Assembly: GCA_964034945.1 (NCBI GenBank)
Contig: OZ035963.1
Location: 1,054,001 to 1,118,000, forward strand
Direction: 5' to 3'
Length of the DNA stretch: 64,000 bases
DNA from: Chrysopilus asiliformis
Taxonomy: Eukaryota > Arthropoda > Insecta > Diptera > Rhagionidae
Shown here: piece by piece, positions 49,147-62,149 of the stretch
Position numbering within the stretch: position 1 is the stretch's first letter
Layout of the letters: every line of letters begins with the position of its first letter
Translations under genes and position numbers: made by a program
The notes under the pieces: generated by a model
Told to the model about the DNA's origin: nothing
Database searches by the model: none
What the model saw: the letters and a program-made list of their open reading frames with translations, nothing else

Positions 49147-52100
49147 TTAGAAAAATCTTCCTTTTCTTTGAGTACGCTGGACAATTTTAATGCGACTTTT
49201 ATCTGGATTCAAAATAAATTCTGGTAACTTTCGTTTTTTAATTTCTTTCTGTGCTTCCTCATCATCACTGCTATCCAAATATTCAATTTTTACGTTTGAT
49301 TTTTTGATATTAAGTTTTCGAGAATATTTTCGGGTGATAGATGGTAGCGGATTTGATAGTTCTTGTGAGCTAGACTCCTTTATATCCTGATGTGATGCTA
49401 CATTCAGTAAAAAGCCATGATTTTCATCAATCGCCCCCGCTTCATTAAAGATTTTATTTTTTTGTGATGTTTTACCCTCCTTGGAATTGCTATTCAAACA
49501 CAAAACACTTGGTTCATGTTGCTTGATGTTAAATTTGACACCGGGTCCTATAGATGCATGACCATTTGATTCTTCGGTCAGCGCGATTTCAGTGGATCTG
49601 CTACTATGACTTTCATTAGTTTCTGTTACTGATTGGACATCAAATTCATGTGATAATTTTAAATCACTTCCTTTAACTTCAGAGTGTTCATTGTCCCAAA
49701 CAGCAGCTAATAGCTCATCCTCGTCGCTATCTCTTCTGAAGGAATCTATGATTGATTGTGATCTGGATGCCTGTAGAGTTGCAGTGCTGGGACCTGCCGC
49801 CTGCTCTGCTGTTACTACTGGTGGACCCAATAAACTGGTAGAAGGGACGTCTTTTTTAATTGTATCATTTTCCGGACAATCAGGATCGATATAAGGAATG
49901 CTAAGTTTATTTAAATGGCTACGAATTTTGTGATATTCATCTACCATAATAATAAACTCCGGGCAAGTGTCTTTAGGGAGACGACCTTTTAATGCTTGAA
50001 AATTCTGAAAGTTAGTGCTATCCATTTCTGAAGTTATTAAATCGAATATCTCGTTTGTTACTCCCATTCGTAAAAGATCCGCTCGATTTGCACAAAGTCC
50101 GCTTCGAATATAGACGATTAGGTAACTCCGTACAGTTTTAAGAGATATATCCCTTGTACGGGCTATTTTCTCAATGGGCATACCAATCTTGAACAATTCA
50201 TATGCTCGAATTTCTGCTGGGGCGGGAACTTTTCTGGATAGCGGATGATCCTTTAAAGCATCTACTAAACTTTTTGGTGGTGGACCAATATTGGACTGTA
50301 AGCGCCTCTTAAATTCCTGAATGCATTCAACGAACGCCGGGCCAAAAGTTTCCAATTTTGTTAGTGAAAATCCTTCGAGATTAATAGCTTTCATTTCATC
50401 GAGACTCATTGGACATTTCTCAGACAATACATATAATGCTTTCTGTGACGCCACCATATACGGCATAATATCTCGATCAGTAGCTAATCGTAAACGTGTT
50501 TTTATCAATTCTTGATACAACTCTTCAGTAAAGCTCTTTCGAGCGTTAAATTTATAATCAGCAAGATTTATATTCGTTCCACAAACCGTCGGTTTAATGG
50601 CCTTCAATTTCAAAAACTGATACATTTCCAAAGTTGGCTTCAACATCAGCGTAGAGCTGGAGTTTTGTAGCCAATTTTTCCCAGCCGGCGTCAGTTCAAT
50701 CATTTTACCAAATGAAAAATCTTGTCTGCTCAGTTCTTTCTTAATCAGATAATGATTAGATTTAAGCAAATCTGCCAGGCCTTTGTACCACGCTTCATTT
50801 TTATGCTTTCCAACACCGAACAATTTATTTGAGTAAAATTTCTCTGGAATTTGCTTCGATTTAGAGCCTCGGAGTATTAAGATTGGTTTTGCAAGACCGC
50901 TTCGTCCATTGAACAAATTTATTGCCTCCAACAAATGTCTTGCGTCAATTGTAAAATCGTAATATCCACTCTCATTCAAACCTTCGTATTTCTGCACAAC
51001 TCCTCCATCTCTAACCCTCTTTACACAATTATCACAACAGGTTGTTGGGTTGCTGTTGACTTTTATTGGTTTTTCCTCAAAATACTCAAGAATGAATTCC
51101 CTTCGGCAGCGTGTTGTGTTTATGAATTCCCTCATTCTATTTGAAAGGATTTTTACATTTTTCCCATCCGATGGCGCCTTCTGATTCAGACTATCGTGTA
51201 TATCGAAGTCGGATCGACTATACAACGTAATACAAATGGATGGCTGACCATCGCGTCCAGCTCGGCCGACTTCCTGGTAGTACGATTCGATATTATTTGC
51301 AGCCCCATAGTGGACGACGAGTCGAATGTCTGGCTTATCAATGCCCATCCCAAATGCGATTGTCGCGACTACTATTTGAGTGGTGCCCTTGAGGAAGCGT
51401 TCATGTACTGCTTTCCGCTGGTATAAAGCTTGCCCTGCATGGTAATTTTCACAACGAAAGCCCAATTGCTGCAAGGCCACTGACACCTCTTCGGTTATTT
51501 TTCTACTCAAACAGTACACAATGGTACTTCCATCGGAATTTTTCTTCAGTATCTCATGAAGCTGACTAATACCATTTTCCCTGTTGAGAACGATAAACAT
51601 TAAATTGGGTCGATCGAATCCAGTCCATGTTCGTACGGGATTTTTCAACTTAAGACTCTGGATAATGTCTTCCTGGACTTTTTTCGTAGCTGTGGCCGTC
51701 ATCGCTAGTATCGGAATGTTCGGCAGAATGCTTTTTATCATTCCTAAATGACGGTATTTGATTCGAAAATCATGACCCCATTGACTAATGCAATGCGCCT
51801 CATCAACAGCAATTAGACAAAGTTTATGTTTCAGCTGCTCCAACAAATCTTGCCCCATGTCACCAGTGATGAGTTCCGGCGTCGCATAAACTACACTATA
51901 TTGGCCTTCGAGAATTTTCTGTATGATATTTTTGTCCTTTTGTGCAGTGCCGAGAAGACAGGCCTTGATTCCAGTGGTGGTCAAAAGAAGCACTTGATTT
52001 TCCATTAGAGAAATCAGCGGCGATATCACAAGAGTGACCATATTGAGAAACACAGGTGGGAACTGATAGCATAGAGACTTCCCGTATCCAGTAGCCATAA

Positions 52101-52290
52101 CCGCACAGTTGTCCCTCTTCTCCATCATCACTGAGTTGATGATTTCCCATTGTTTGTCCCGAAAATGCGAATGACCGAAGCGTTTTTGCAGGCATTTTAA
52201 ATACTCCTGCTGTACATTTTCCTTCGTGTTGAAATCCATCAGCAAATCACTGAAGTCCTCGCTATCAAAGTATTCATCGCGGTCTTCCAT
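49147..52290 (-). CDS. WRN: WRN-type RecQ DNA helicase, lacking the exonuclease domain
   Basis: One uninterrupted frame of 1,047 residues. ATP-dependent 3'-5' helicase acting on forks and recombination intermediates in the nucleus (family knowledge). Visible: Walker A with G70-K71-S72; DEAH at 163-166; the RecQ aromatic loop WGHDF at 171-175; motif [10 protein letters not shown] at 339-346 with its arginine fingers; RQC zinc cysteines 395, 418, 419 and 422, spaced as in human WRN; winged helix about 440-545 ([17 protein letters not shown]); HRDC about 585-660; a WRN-type helix-turn-helix about 675-745; then a disordered acidic tail with QSIIDSF (weak PCNA-box likeness) and a basic end (KKRK). 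Only about 30 residues precede the helicase, so the 3'-5' exonuclease of vertebrate WRN is absent. The winged helix and C-terminal helix-turn-helix favour WRN over BLM or RECQ5. Divergent with GTF3C1. Confidence 0.93.
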   Translation of the reverse strand: MEDRDEYFDSEDFSDLLMDFNTKENVQQEYLKCLQKRFGHSHFRDKQWEIINSVMMEKRDNCAVMATGYGKSLCYQFPPVFLNMVTLVISPLISLMENQVLLLTTTGIKACLLGTAQKDKNIIQKILEGQYSVVYATPELITGDMGQDLLEQLKHKLCLIAVDEAHCISQWGHDFRIKYRHLGMIKSILPNIPILAMTATATKKVQEDIIQSLKLKNPVRTWTGFDRPNLMFIVLNRENGISQLHEILKKNSDGSTIVYCLSRKITEEVSVALQQLGFRCENYHAGQALYQRKAVHERFLKGTTQIVVATIAFGMGIDKPDIRLVVHYGAANNIESYYQEVGRAGRDGQPSICITLYSRSDFDIHDSLNQKAPSDGKNVKILSNRMREFINTTRCRREFILEYFEEKPIKVNSNPTTCCDNCVKRVRDGGVVQKYEGLNESGYYDFTIDARHLLEAINLFNGRSGLAKPILILRGSKSKQIPEKFYSNKLFGVGKHKNEAWYKGLADLLKSNHYLIKKELSRQDFSFGKMIELTPAGKNWLQNSSSTLMLKPTLEMYQFLKLKAIKPTVCGTNINLADYKFNARKSFTEELYQELIKTRLRLATDRDIMPYMVASQKALYVLSEKCPMSLDEMKAINLEGFSLTKLETFGPAFVECIQEFKRRLQSNIGPPPKSLVDALKDHPLSRKVPAPAEIRAYELFKIGMPIEKIARTRDISLKTVRSYLIVYIRSGLCANRADLLRMGVTNEIFDLITSEMDSTNFQNFQALKGRLPKDTCPEFIIMVDEYHKIRSHLNKLSIPYIDPDCPENDTIKKDVPSTSLLGPPVVTAEQAAGPSTATLQASRSQSIIDSFRRDSDEDELLAAVWDNEHSEVKGSDLKLSHEFDVQSVTETNESHSSRSTEIALTEESNGHASIGPGVKFNIKQHEPSVLCLNSNSKEGKTSQKNKIFNEAGAIDENHGFLLNVASHQDIKESSSQELSNPLPSITRKYSRKLNIKKSNVKIEYLDSSDDEEAQKEIKKRKLPEFILNPDKSRIKIVQRTQRKGRFF

Positions 52291-53180
52291 TATCTAAAGA
52301 TTTATTGCAGGGAAATGTTAAATATTATTAAATAAAATAGATTTTTACTATTTATTGAAACGTCGAACTAAATTAGAATAGAATTTCTATCGCCACAGGA
52401 ACTTTTGTTCGCGAAAATTTCCACTAATGTGTTTTCAACCGCGTGTGCAAATCTAAATTCGGTTAAAGTACAACTATGTCATAAAATCAAACAAATGATC
52501 CAAAACAAAAACCCTTAAAAATGTTCGCGGGTTTACTTTTGACAGATTAGTTAGTAAGTCACACGGTTTGACTTACGTATTTTAAATTGGAATCTTAAAA
52601 AACAACATTTTTTACACAAAAATACCAGTTTCATTGGCAATAACTTAAATGATAATTTAATAATTGTGAAATTTCTGAGCAGTAATTTATATTTATTTAT
52701 ATATTTATTCAAAAATCAAAAAGTACAATGACTTGCGCAGAATTTAGAATAAAGATTTTGCGAGTTAAAGTGAATACCCCTAATATGGCACTCTCCTGCT
52801 TCAAATTAACTTTAAATTAATATTAGTGCAAAGAGTTAATGAAAAATAAAAAAATAATCTTATAATACAATGATAGACTTTTATTTCACATAATTTTGAA
52901 AGACATTTTCACTAAATACATTTTAAATTGGTATTTTTAAGTTTTTGTTGACAAAATGGGGTACCAGCGTTGAGTAATTTTTCACAGGGTAATTTTTGAC
53001 GTTTTGTAAATAAAACAAGTCAGAAGTGGTTTGGATTTTTTAAAATGTTTTTTTCCGAGTCTTTTTTTAAATTAATTCGGATTAATTACATTAAATACTA
53101 ATTGCGAAAGAGCGGCGTAGAAAAAGGCTCTTTTTTAATAAATTTGGTGGGCAACAACAGTATATTTAACAAGCACTAGA
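52291..53180. promoter_or_regulatory. Shared divergent promoter region of WRN and GTF3C1
   Basis: An 890-bp AT-rich gap separates two start codons pointing away from each other, so both promoters and 5' leaders must lie here unless distant leader exons exist. No specific element could be assigned. Confidence 0.6.
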
Positions 53181-56100
53181 ATGACCACACGACCAGGATC
53201 CATAAGAGATAGAATTCTGGATGAAATTGGCTTGGAAGGATTAGATGGACTCTCCATAGAAGGTAACTATTGAAAACCACATGACAATAGCTATTCTACA
53301 CGTTAAATTAACTTAAATAGGATTATGGATTCGTTTGTCAACTGTTTTGGAACTTTCATTGCCACTTCCCGATGCGTTTTGTGGTCAAGTTTGGCAAATT
53401 ATAAAACGGGAACAACAGGCCAAGGTCCTGTTTTATGAACTCCCGAGTCCCCGGCCGAAGTTAAAGATTTTCAACAGACAGAATAATATTGATCCAGTCT
53501 ATGGTCTGCCAATTCAGTTCGTAGGTTTTTATTTGTTATGGGATAGTCTGTGAAATACGACACGTATATTGTGAAGGGAGTATTAAATCCTTTGAAAAAA
53601 TAATTGAATAACGGTGGACAACACCATGAAAAAGCAAAAAAAAGGCGTAACGTATTTCATGGAGACTTAATTTTATTTTAAATTTGCAATACGAAAGACT
53701 CAAAGAAATTTTTTTGAATTTCTAGGAAGAATGCCCGTTTACAACTTACAAACTCAATCCAATCGATAAGGACGGCGTACGGGGGTCCTGTGAGGACTAC
53801 GATGTTAGGAAAGAAATCCCATTCGAAGAAATCAAAGACTTGTCTCTGGCGGATATTAACGAAAGGTGGAAAAATCAGTTGTAACCTCGAACATCAAAGA
53901 ATAACTCTATATATTTTCAGATGGGGTGCAAAATTCATACTGGTTGGTACGCAGACACTTCGGGAGACTAGCATTTTTCCCCGAACTCTGTTACCCTTCG
54001 AAGAACTCTCAATATTGCAGTATTGTATCATGGAACGAATCGGCCGGTCTAGATACAATGGGGAGGTGTCAATGGGGAAACATTCTTTGTTGCAATTCAT
54101 CACCGATCCTAAACAAATGTTTTATTTAAGGTTTGTGACAATATTTCCTGCATATTTGATCTTACTAGATTTTTTTTTCTAATTTTACAGAAAAATGCTA
54201 ATAAAACTTCAACTGATCACAAAGCAGATATACAGTGAGAAACTACACCAATTGATATCGACTGGTTTTTTGTTTATGCTGCCACGATTTTTCAGTGAAT
54301 TTAAAACTAAACCAATGTTCTTATTCGAGGTAATAATTGAGACTCTACGCAACAAACCGAATGGAATGGCAGAACTTGATCAGATTCGAGGATTGTTTGA
54401 TGAGTCGTATATGACGACTTACAAAAAACTTATGTTAACACAAATATTTAGGAAATTCATTGAGACCAAGGCATGTTTTTTTTCTACCTATGAGGAAATG
54501 TTTTTATTGTTTTTTTTTTCCAGCTGGTTCCATATCGCGAATTATATCCAGACGCTCCACAGAAGAAATGGCAAAACGGACACAAACGCGAGAGGATTGT
54601 GCGTGTCCACAAACTAAAAAATCCAAATTTAACCATCGATGATATTTGGTCTGTCGCTGAAGGCATGGAAGAAGAGGAGAAAAAACCTGGATTTGGTAGG
54701 CTATGGGTTTGGGGTTCTTCATGAACTACATTTGACATTTTTGAGGGAGGGAATGGGCGATATGTGCAACACAGAGCCAAAAAAAATACGAAAAATTATA
54801 ATAATGGGGCGTAAGAGGGCTCAAAAATCTGAAAAATCAGTGTGACTTGTTTTTATGGACATCTTTTCAATACAGAAGCGTAGCAAGAAAAGAAGGGGGA
54901 ACACAAATGCTGATTGGGCAAAATGTCGTGGAAATGTTGTCGACCCTTGCTTCAATATAAAATATTCGATTATAATTTTTATTTTTTTCTCAGAATTTCA
55001 AAATCCATGCAATAATGTGCTAGATGTGCCCCTACTTTATCAAATCTATAACTTGATTGACTTAAATGGATCGAATGGAACCACAGAACCGGAAATAATT
55101 CGACATTTAGCATTAAAACGATGTACAAATCGTCAACTAACAAAGCGATTGTGTGAAATGGGATTGATTACGTCTTATTACAAGGAATTTGGGAAAACCA
55201 AACAACGGAGGTAAGTATTCCAGTACCACTGGCGAGATAGATAGTGGGAGGCGAACATTGAAAACCGATTTTAGTAGCAAAAAAATGAGAATACCCATTA
55301 TTTGTGACGAATTTCGCTAAAATTTCGTCTTTAACACAAAATTTCACAAAATTTATGTTACTTATTAAACTGACGAAAAAAATATTTTGACCAATAGTCT
55401 CTTATGAGGGTCTGTCTATAAAAAACACGTCACGGTAATTTTCACATCTTTTCGTCACACTTTTTCGCTACTTTTTTATCGAGTTTAGTACCACCGCAGA
55501 TTCGCCCGCTCTCCAACAGTGTGACGTATTTTATGGACAACCCCTCACATTTTCTAAAAAAAAAATGGTCGCAAATCACATATTTTCCTTAGAAGACCCA
55601 AAATTTTACATGACGACTAAAATCAAATATTTTTTACAATTTTCAGATTCGTAACTTACAAACACGGTGCAATACGCAACAAGCTATTAGAGATTAAAAC
55701 CTGCGACGAATCTGTGGAAGTGGTAAGACCTAGAAAAATCCCCACCTGCCGTAACGACTTTTAATTGACTTGTGAAAAAAAAATTAATTTTAGGATCAAG
55801 AAGTCCCCGCCGAATCTGCTGAACCCCCACCGGAATCGGATATTGCTGGAACTAACATTCAATGTGCCGATTTCGAGCCCGACATAAACGATCCAAATCG
55901 ATTCTTCTTCGAGCAAAACAATATCCAGTTTGAATTTAAGTTCATCCCAGAAATGCCGACTTACAGTAAAAAAGTCTATGTCAGAGAATCCTTTACCGTA
56001 CGCCAAACACAGCGTGCTAAATTCATTGAAAATCAAGTTCACCTCCATCAAGTTGTGAATTTCATCAATTTGATTCGTAGCATTCATTTGGCGGAAGCGA

Positions 56101-59100
56101 AACTCGGATACCAGGAAAGATTCTGTCGGAAATCGATGAACTGTTATATAAATTTACTCATCCGCGAGGGACTGGTGCAAGTCTTTAAGTTGACGGGGAA
56201 GAATCAGGATATTGAGAAAAATTTTCAATTCATTTGTAGCACGTTTATCGATCCGAATCACGTGAAAGTGAAATCAGAAGTGTTAAGAATGCATCGACTG
56301 TTGCAGAATTGTTTAGCGGATAGGATCTATCGGACTAGGGTACAGGCAACAATACAAATGAAGGCCGAAAAGCAGCAGAAATCGAAAATTATCGAATTTA
56401 CTAATACTCGGCTGTGTACTCCGAAAATGGCACGATTCCGGAAATTCCATGAACTGTTATTCTATTTAGCTTATAATCAGCCGTTAAATTTAACCGTTAT
56501 CCCAGCAGAAGAAGCGATAGACTATTGGATAAAAAATGGCCGACAGGAGGATTTCTCTGAGTTACTATCAGAAATGCCACCGCTATACTCTTTGGAAATC
56601 AATGACCGAATGTTTCTTCCACCATTGCCGGCACTGCCCAATTTTCCGAACGGTTGGACCAGCTTGAAAGACATTTTGCTTCGGATTCCACTTTCCAGCC
56701 TCTCGAAAATCTACAATCTGCCATACACCTCGGAGGTGAAAGAGTTTCTCGCCCATCCGATTCGTCAGCATTATCTATTGGAATCGTTGCCGGTGCATAT
56801 TCAAGGCTATATTCGGACGCTAACCGTACAAGCGCATCTAATTACTGATGTCATCAGTCGATTGCGACTAATGGGATTGATTCAAGTGCATCATCAGGCA
56901 TCCAAAGGGAATAACTTCTATATTTATTTAAATCGGCGAGCAATGTTTTTCGATACAAGTACATCGGACCGGGGCTACGATCAGGTGTCCACCGATCGGG
57001 AGTATCCAAGAATTGATTTCGTCTTCAACACAATAACGGATATCTCACAATACTGGGACCAATTGTGCCATTTTTCGCACACATCGAATCTCGGCATGAA
57101 TAGAAAAGGCACTATAAAAAGGAAAAGATTCGGTGCGATCGATCATAAGCTGCCGCCACCAGTTCAACCGGACGAGGCGCCATTAAAGGATGTTGGCATT
57201 CTACCGGGCGATCGGTTGGGTGCTTGCGGAATGGATCAAACTCTATACGTTCACGTGAAGCGAAATTGGTGGGCCCGAAAGAAAGTCATCATAAAAAAAC
57301 GAGTCGCCAAACAGAAAATGACATTTCGCATGGCTAAACTGGTGAAACGTAAGGACTCTGTTAATCAGAATAAGCGAATTAAATGCAGATTGGTCACATA
57401 TCCAAAGAATCGTCCACACCGTCCCAAAACTGAGCAAAAACTTCGACAAAAGTACGATCCAATCGACATGGAGGCTCTGAAACGGATGAATAAATTGCGT
57501 GTGGCGTGGTCACCTGGAGAGGATCACATATTGCAGATTTGCCGCGTTGCCATGCAGTATTTGAACATTGCGGCCCATCGGAATTTATTATTTCTGCCAA
57601 TTTTACGCGATGTTATTCACTGGAGTCAGGACGGTTTGAATAAAACTTCGCAAGCGTGTCGCCGTCGAATTTGCTTTATGATGAAAAACCCAGCGATCAA
57701 TACTCGTGTGCAACTCTGGAGGCAGGAAATTGAACAGAATCATTACATAAATCAAGTGTTCGGATTGAATTTTCTCAATAATCTGCGGAAAGTTTTCCCG
57801 AAAAACGAAGATTTCACTGCGGCCGGTCGAATTTTCTGCGTTCAGCTGATTTACTATTTGACAAAAGTCCTTAAACATCATAAAAACGAATCCAATCGAT
57901 TCCTTCCGGACACCATGAATGAATTTCGACTCTTGTATAAGGAAAAAACGCCAAAATCTGAGCCATGCATGTTTCCCAATCCCACTAATCGAGATGAATT
58001 GGATATCAGCACTTTGGGCTTGCTAATTCACAGCTCAACGTCGTGTGCACGAGATAAAACGATCTACAAATTTCAATTATTCGATATTTACAAGAGTTAC
58101 AAGGACGAAATCGTCGCTGCAGCGTTTAATCACTTAAAAGATCATCAAATGGTGAAGCTGCAAAAATGTATAGCGACTGGGAAGCGTGCGATGGCCCCAA
58201 GCCACGGTAAAACCTACTACTTCTCACAGATCTACAGCATGAGATTCGTAACTAAACTTCCGTATCAAATGATCTCGCAGGTTTATGAGAGTTTCGAAAA
58301 TATGGTGAGATCGCTGTTCGGAGAACAACAGAAAACTTCCAATCAATCAATCGAGTTCACTTCTTGTAATGCTGGTACAGCGTTTTTCGTCGCCGAATTG
58401 GCCGCTAATTCGCAAATGGATTTTAAAATTCAAACGCCCAGAAATGTCCTTAAAGTGGATCCACAGCAAGAGACCGATTCATTCCATTCGGAAAAACTGA
58501 TCGATCGTTTTCGAGAGTTCTTCCAAATGCCAGACTACTCAAAGCAATTCGACGACGACCAAAGAGATCATACTCGACGTCGCCTGAGATTCAATTTCAG
58601 TTTTGATATTTTGAAGATTTCCTACCATCCGTACGATAAAATATCAAAGCTTCCCGACAGCAAATTGCATTTATTCTGTCTGCTGAAGCATTTAAATGAG
58701 GAAATCAGTTTAGAGTTTCCAAATTCATTCGATTGTCCCTTTCAAGACTGTGTGATGCTCGAAATGGATTACTTATTGACTATTCAAAGTATAATTGAAG
58801 AAAATAAAGATTTAATCTCCACGCTAGTCACCCAAGGTGAAAGAGTAGCCGAAATTTCATTCGAGAAAAATGTGACAATAACAAAAGGCACAATTTTAGA
58901 AATTAATAACCAGTTGCAGAGCCATTTGAGTAGAAATACCGTGGCATCAGATAAAAAAGATTTTGGTAAATCCGCGTTGCTTTGTAGAAAAGAAGTAATT
59001 TTATTGGATTTGTTGTCGGAAATCTTAACCACATCTGAAGAAGATGTGATGGATAGCCAGCAGGAATCCGAGCAAACCGTCAACAAAGATGAGTTTTCAG

Positions 59101-60911
59101 ATAAGGTCAGTCGTCTGCAGGATATTCTGGTTGTCAACACTCCAAAACTTAACATTTCTTATAAAGCAAGCGAAACTGAGAAATTTGTCGATTATAAAAA
59201 TATTCAGGTGCCAGAAAAAATACTTCTTCCGGTTTGTAAAGAAGAATTGCTGCATAAAATTCAACAGTAAGCATAGAACAATCTAATCCTTACATTTTTT
59301 ATATGTATTTATGTCTGTCTGTTCGCATAACACGAAAACATGTCCATTTTCTACACGAGCAGAGTTACTTGTAGGATTAAGAATACGATACTTTAAGTTT
59401 ACTTACGCCACAAATTATTTCTTATCTAAAAAACAATTTTTCTCGATCGTACAACGTGCACAAACATTATTATTTAATAGATTTCATCTAAAATCTTAGG
59501 GACTCACAATGGCAACCACCGACAGCCGATTTAAAGTCTATTATGATGGATCAATCCTTTACTGCAGAAGAAATGGATTTCACAGAAAACGTTTTAGATT
59601 TTATTATGTCAAAAGAATTGGGTGTCCCTGCGAAACTTTTAGTGGTAAGTCGTGTGTTTTCTATAAAAAAAACCTGTCACGAAATCAAAATTTGTTTTTC
59701 AGGCGAAGTTCAAAAAACAAAAATTACTTCTGAAGGTTTTACGTTTATTGAGCGGTAATAAATTTGTTAAGCGACTCGGCGTGTCTACAATAAGTTACGT
59801 TCATCACAAGTACGTTCACCAGTGGATTGTTAAAACGTACAACATAAAGAGATTGGAGAAGGTATTTTAATCTTTTGGTGTAACAAGTTAGAAAAATATC
59901 CAGTCTGGCATTAAAAATGACACGATTTGTTCTAGAATGATACCTCTTTTATCTCGCCCTATTTATTTGGAAGATTCGCAATGCGAAAAATCGGTCCAGT
60001 GGTTTTCCGGTAGAAGCTTTTGAAAATTGCTTCATTTTCCGACTGAATTTTCTTAGCCGGAAGCGGAACAAAAGAACAAACGTTTGTCTGAAATCAAGTA
60101 TTTTTATTGCACAGCTGCAAAATTTTCTAACTCAAAAAAAAATTTGGTTAACGATTTTTATTGCAGTTAACTAATTTATGAATATTTTAGGAAGCATTGG
60201 GCGACATGAAGAATTTGCCATCGCCACTAAAGAGAAAAAGCGAAGAAAATGCCTCAGAAACTGAAGCAAAAAGGTTGAAATTGCAAGAGACGGGGGGAGG
60301 CAAAAGAATATCCAAGCCAGTTGCGAGATTTTCAGACAAATCTGTTTCGATATCGCAAGAACCAAAAACCATTGATATAGAGTAATTTTTAAACAAAAAA
60401 AAAGTTTTCAAAAAAATTACGATAATGTTTTTGTGTATTGCAGAAAATTGGAAAAGATTTATATGCGCCCGTGTCCATGGATTCGAGTCAGCGGTTCAGT
60501 TAATCGAAGGGTTCTGGACAAGTGGTTGGGGACAATCTTAATGCGTTGCATCCTTGGCTATGGGCAGTTATTTACAAAACTTTGTTCTCGCTTTAACTTC
60601 CTACAGCCCGTCAATCTTTTCTATTTGTTGGAGATTTTACGAGATATCGGAGCAATAAATTTAAGTGTTTTGCCAAAGAAACGTGTGAATCTCTTTTCCG
60701 ATTTAGAAACAAACGATGAAGAGGGTAAGTTTTTACACTTGAAAGAATCGCAGAAGCTTATATTTTGTAATTGTCTTATACATTTTTCAATATTGTAGAT
60801 GCCACAGAATTGTCGAATTTCGATGAAATCTTTATTAAAGTTAAGCCAAGCGCTGTGCAGCTGCTGGGTCTTTTCATTGGTGACAAGAAATATAGAACTG
60901 AATTCATGTGA
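53181..60911 (+). CDS. GTF3C1: General transcription factor 3C subunit 1 (TFIIIC220)
   Basis: Largest TFIIIC subunit; binds the B box of tRNA genes to recruit RNA polymerase III (family knowledge). Fourteen exons by my reading: 53181-53262, 53321-53520, 53726-53865, 53921-54130, 54191-54470, 54524-54695, 54994-55210, 55647-55722, 55794-59266, 59500-59644, 59703-59861, 60191-60381, 60444-60724, 60799-60911. All phases agree and give 1,912 residues, near the fly orthologue's size. Residues about 165-235 are the B-block winged helix (ERIGRSRYNGEVSMGKHSL). A second winged helix is near 370-430. A Myb/SANT-like stretch (AWSPGEDHIL) is near 1029. The conserved C-terminal block begins PWIRVSGSVNRRVL. 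Intron 5 uses a GC donor. The TAA at 59268-59270 is intronic: exon 9 leaves at GTAAGC (59267). Confidence 0.9.
53541..53669. mobile_element. Degenerate MITE in GTF3C1 intron 2
   Basis: AGTCTGTGAAATACGACACG at the left and CGTAACGTATTTCATGGAGA at the right form decayed inverted ends of the TCCATAAAATACGTCAC family. Confidence 0.55.
54471..54523 (+). other. GC-AG intron (GTF3C1 intron 5)
   Basis: The exon ends ACCAAG and the intron begins GCATGT and ends TTTTTTTTTCCAG. The only nearby GT (54475) would shift the frame into a stop, so GC is the supported donor. 53 bp long. Confidence 0.75.
55406..55546. mobile_element. MITE in GTF3C1 intron 7
   Basis: Inverted ends GAGGGTCTGTCTATAAAAAA/CACGTCAC and GTGACGTATTTTATGGACAA/CCCCTC. 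141 bp, non-coding. Related decayed ends lie at 23200, 48758 and 53541. Confidence 0.75.
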
Positions 60912-60959
60912 AATGTTATTTAATTAAAAAAACGCTGTTATTTTTTTTTAAGTTTGTCA

Positions 60960-60965
60960 AATAAA
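60960..60965 (+). terminator. Poly(A) signal of GTF3C1
   Basis: AATAAA 48 bases after the stop codon, inside the short gap to the convergent TIPRL gene. Confidence 0.65.
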
Positions 60966-61018
60966 GAATGACATTTTTTTATGGAATTTACTATTATTTA
61001 GGAAATACAAAAAAAATA

Positions 61019-62149
61019 TTACTTAAAGATTAATTTGCTTAGTTTGTGTGTTTTAATCGGCATCATTTTTTCAACTTCATTGGGAAGTGTAAAACATGCC
61101 GGAGGAACCTGAAAATAAATAAAATTTTAACAACTTTAGAAATTTAAAATGCTAAACGTGGATAATCGTACATGTTTTAACTCCTCAACTTTTGCATCTC
61201 GCGATGTGTACTCTTTTAGCACGAAATTATTTTCAATTTCATAATGATATCGGGTATCATTAATTTTTAGCATAACATCGTCCACTCGTAAAAAGAAGCG
61301 CAGCAAAACGAAATATCCTGATGGCATTACTCTCTGGAAAAATTATTTTCAATTAAAATAAATCAAAATTTAGGGGATTTTGGTGAAATACAATCTTAAC
61401 GGAACACGAGGCGATGCCATTATCGTGTAATTCATCCTCAAAGAGTGTTAAGTCATGATAGAAAAGTATTCTCTCACGCTTCATCAGTTTCATTACATCC
61501 AATTTTTTATCTGTTTCTTCCACTGTGAATTTATCATTTGCAGTGCCCTGATAGTCCGTCGTGAATGTCCAATCGAATGGTTTGAACTTCTCCTCCATGT
61601 GCTGTTCAGGCCTGGAGATATTTTAAGTATTTTCTTTACATTATTAGCAAATAAAACTAACAATAAACAAACCGAGATTCCTTCCATTCGTCAGCGCAGG
61701 CTACCTTTAACGGTTGTTTTCCATTCTCCACTAGTTTTAACGCATCCATCGCCTTGAATTCCAAGGAAGCACCTCCTTCGTGGACCAAAGATAGCATGTT
61801 TCCGTGGAAAACCATGTCCGGGAGATGAGGCAGATCCAAAGTATGTTGATATCTAAAACAGCATCCAAGGAAATCCCAATTTCAACACTCTGTAAGAATA
61901 ATATTACTGGGAAACTCACTTGCATAATTCACAGCAATCGCTGGCTTCCTTTTCACAGGCGTTTCCCGTTCCCTTGATGCAAATACTTTTCAGGATATGG
62001 GACTTTTTGTACGAAATCTTCCAGCCATTGAAGTCTATGCTATCGGAGTTCATTGGTAGTCTCTGAACGGGACTATCATCCTATAAACCGGCAACATTCG
62101 AGAGTTAAAAAATACTGATTGATCTCAGGTTTTCACTTACATGATCCAT
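61019..62149 (-). CDS. TIPRL: TIP41-like protein (TOR/PP2A signalling regulator)
   Basis: Binds catalytic subunits of PP2A-family phosphatases and acts in TOR signalling (family knowledge); cytosolic. Six exons on the minus strand: 62141-62149, 61920-62080, 61673-61852, 61392-61611, 61172-61333, 61019-61108. All introns are GT...AG and all phases agree, giving 273 residues, like the human protein. Hallmarks: PFDWTFTTDYQGT near residues 128-140, LFEDELHDNG at 173-182, SGYFVLLRFFLRVDDV after 194, LKEYTSRD at 229-236, and the closing VPPACFTLPNE. The first coding exon holds only three codons (M-D-H). Tail to tail with GTF3C1: 107 bases between stop codons. No canonical AATAAA seen just after the stop. 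Confidence 0.93.

Noticed and set aside
49190..52195. Several ORFs opposite or out of frame to the helicase
   Set aside because: Shadows of the WRN-type coding frame on other frames.
59268..59270. TAA as the end of GTF3C1
   Set aside because: GTAAGC at 59267 is a good donor, and five further in-phase exons encode the conserved GTF3C1 C-terminus.
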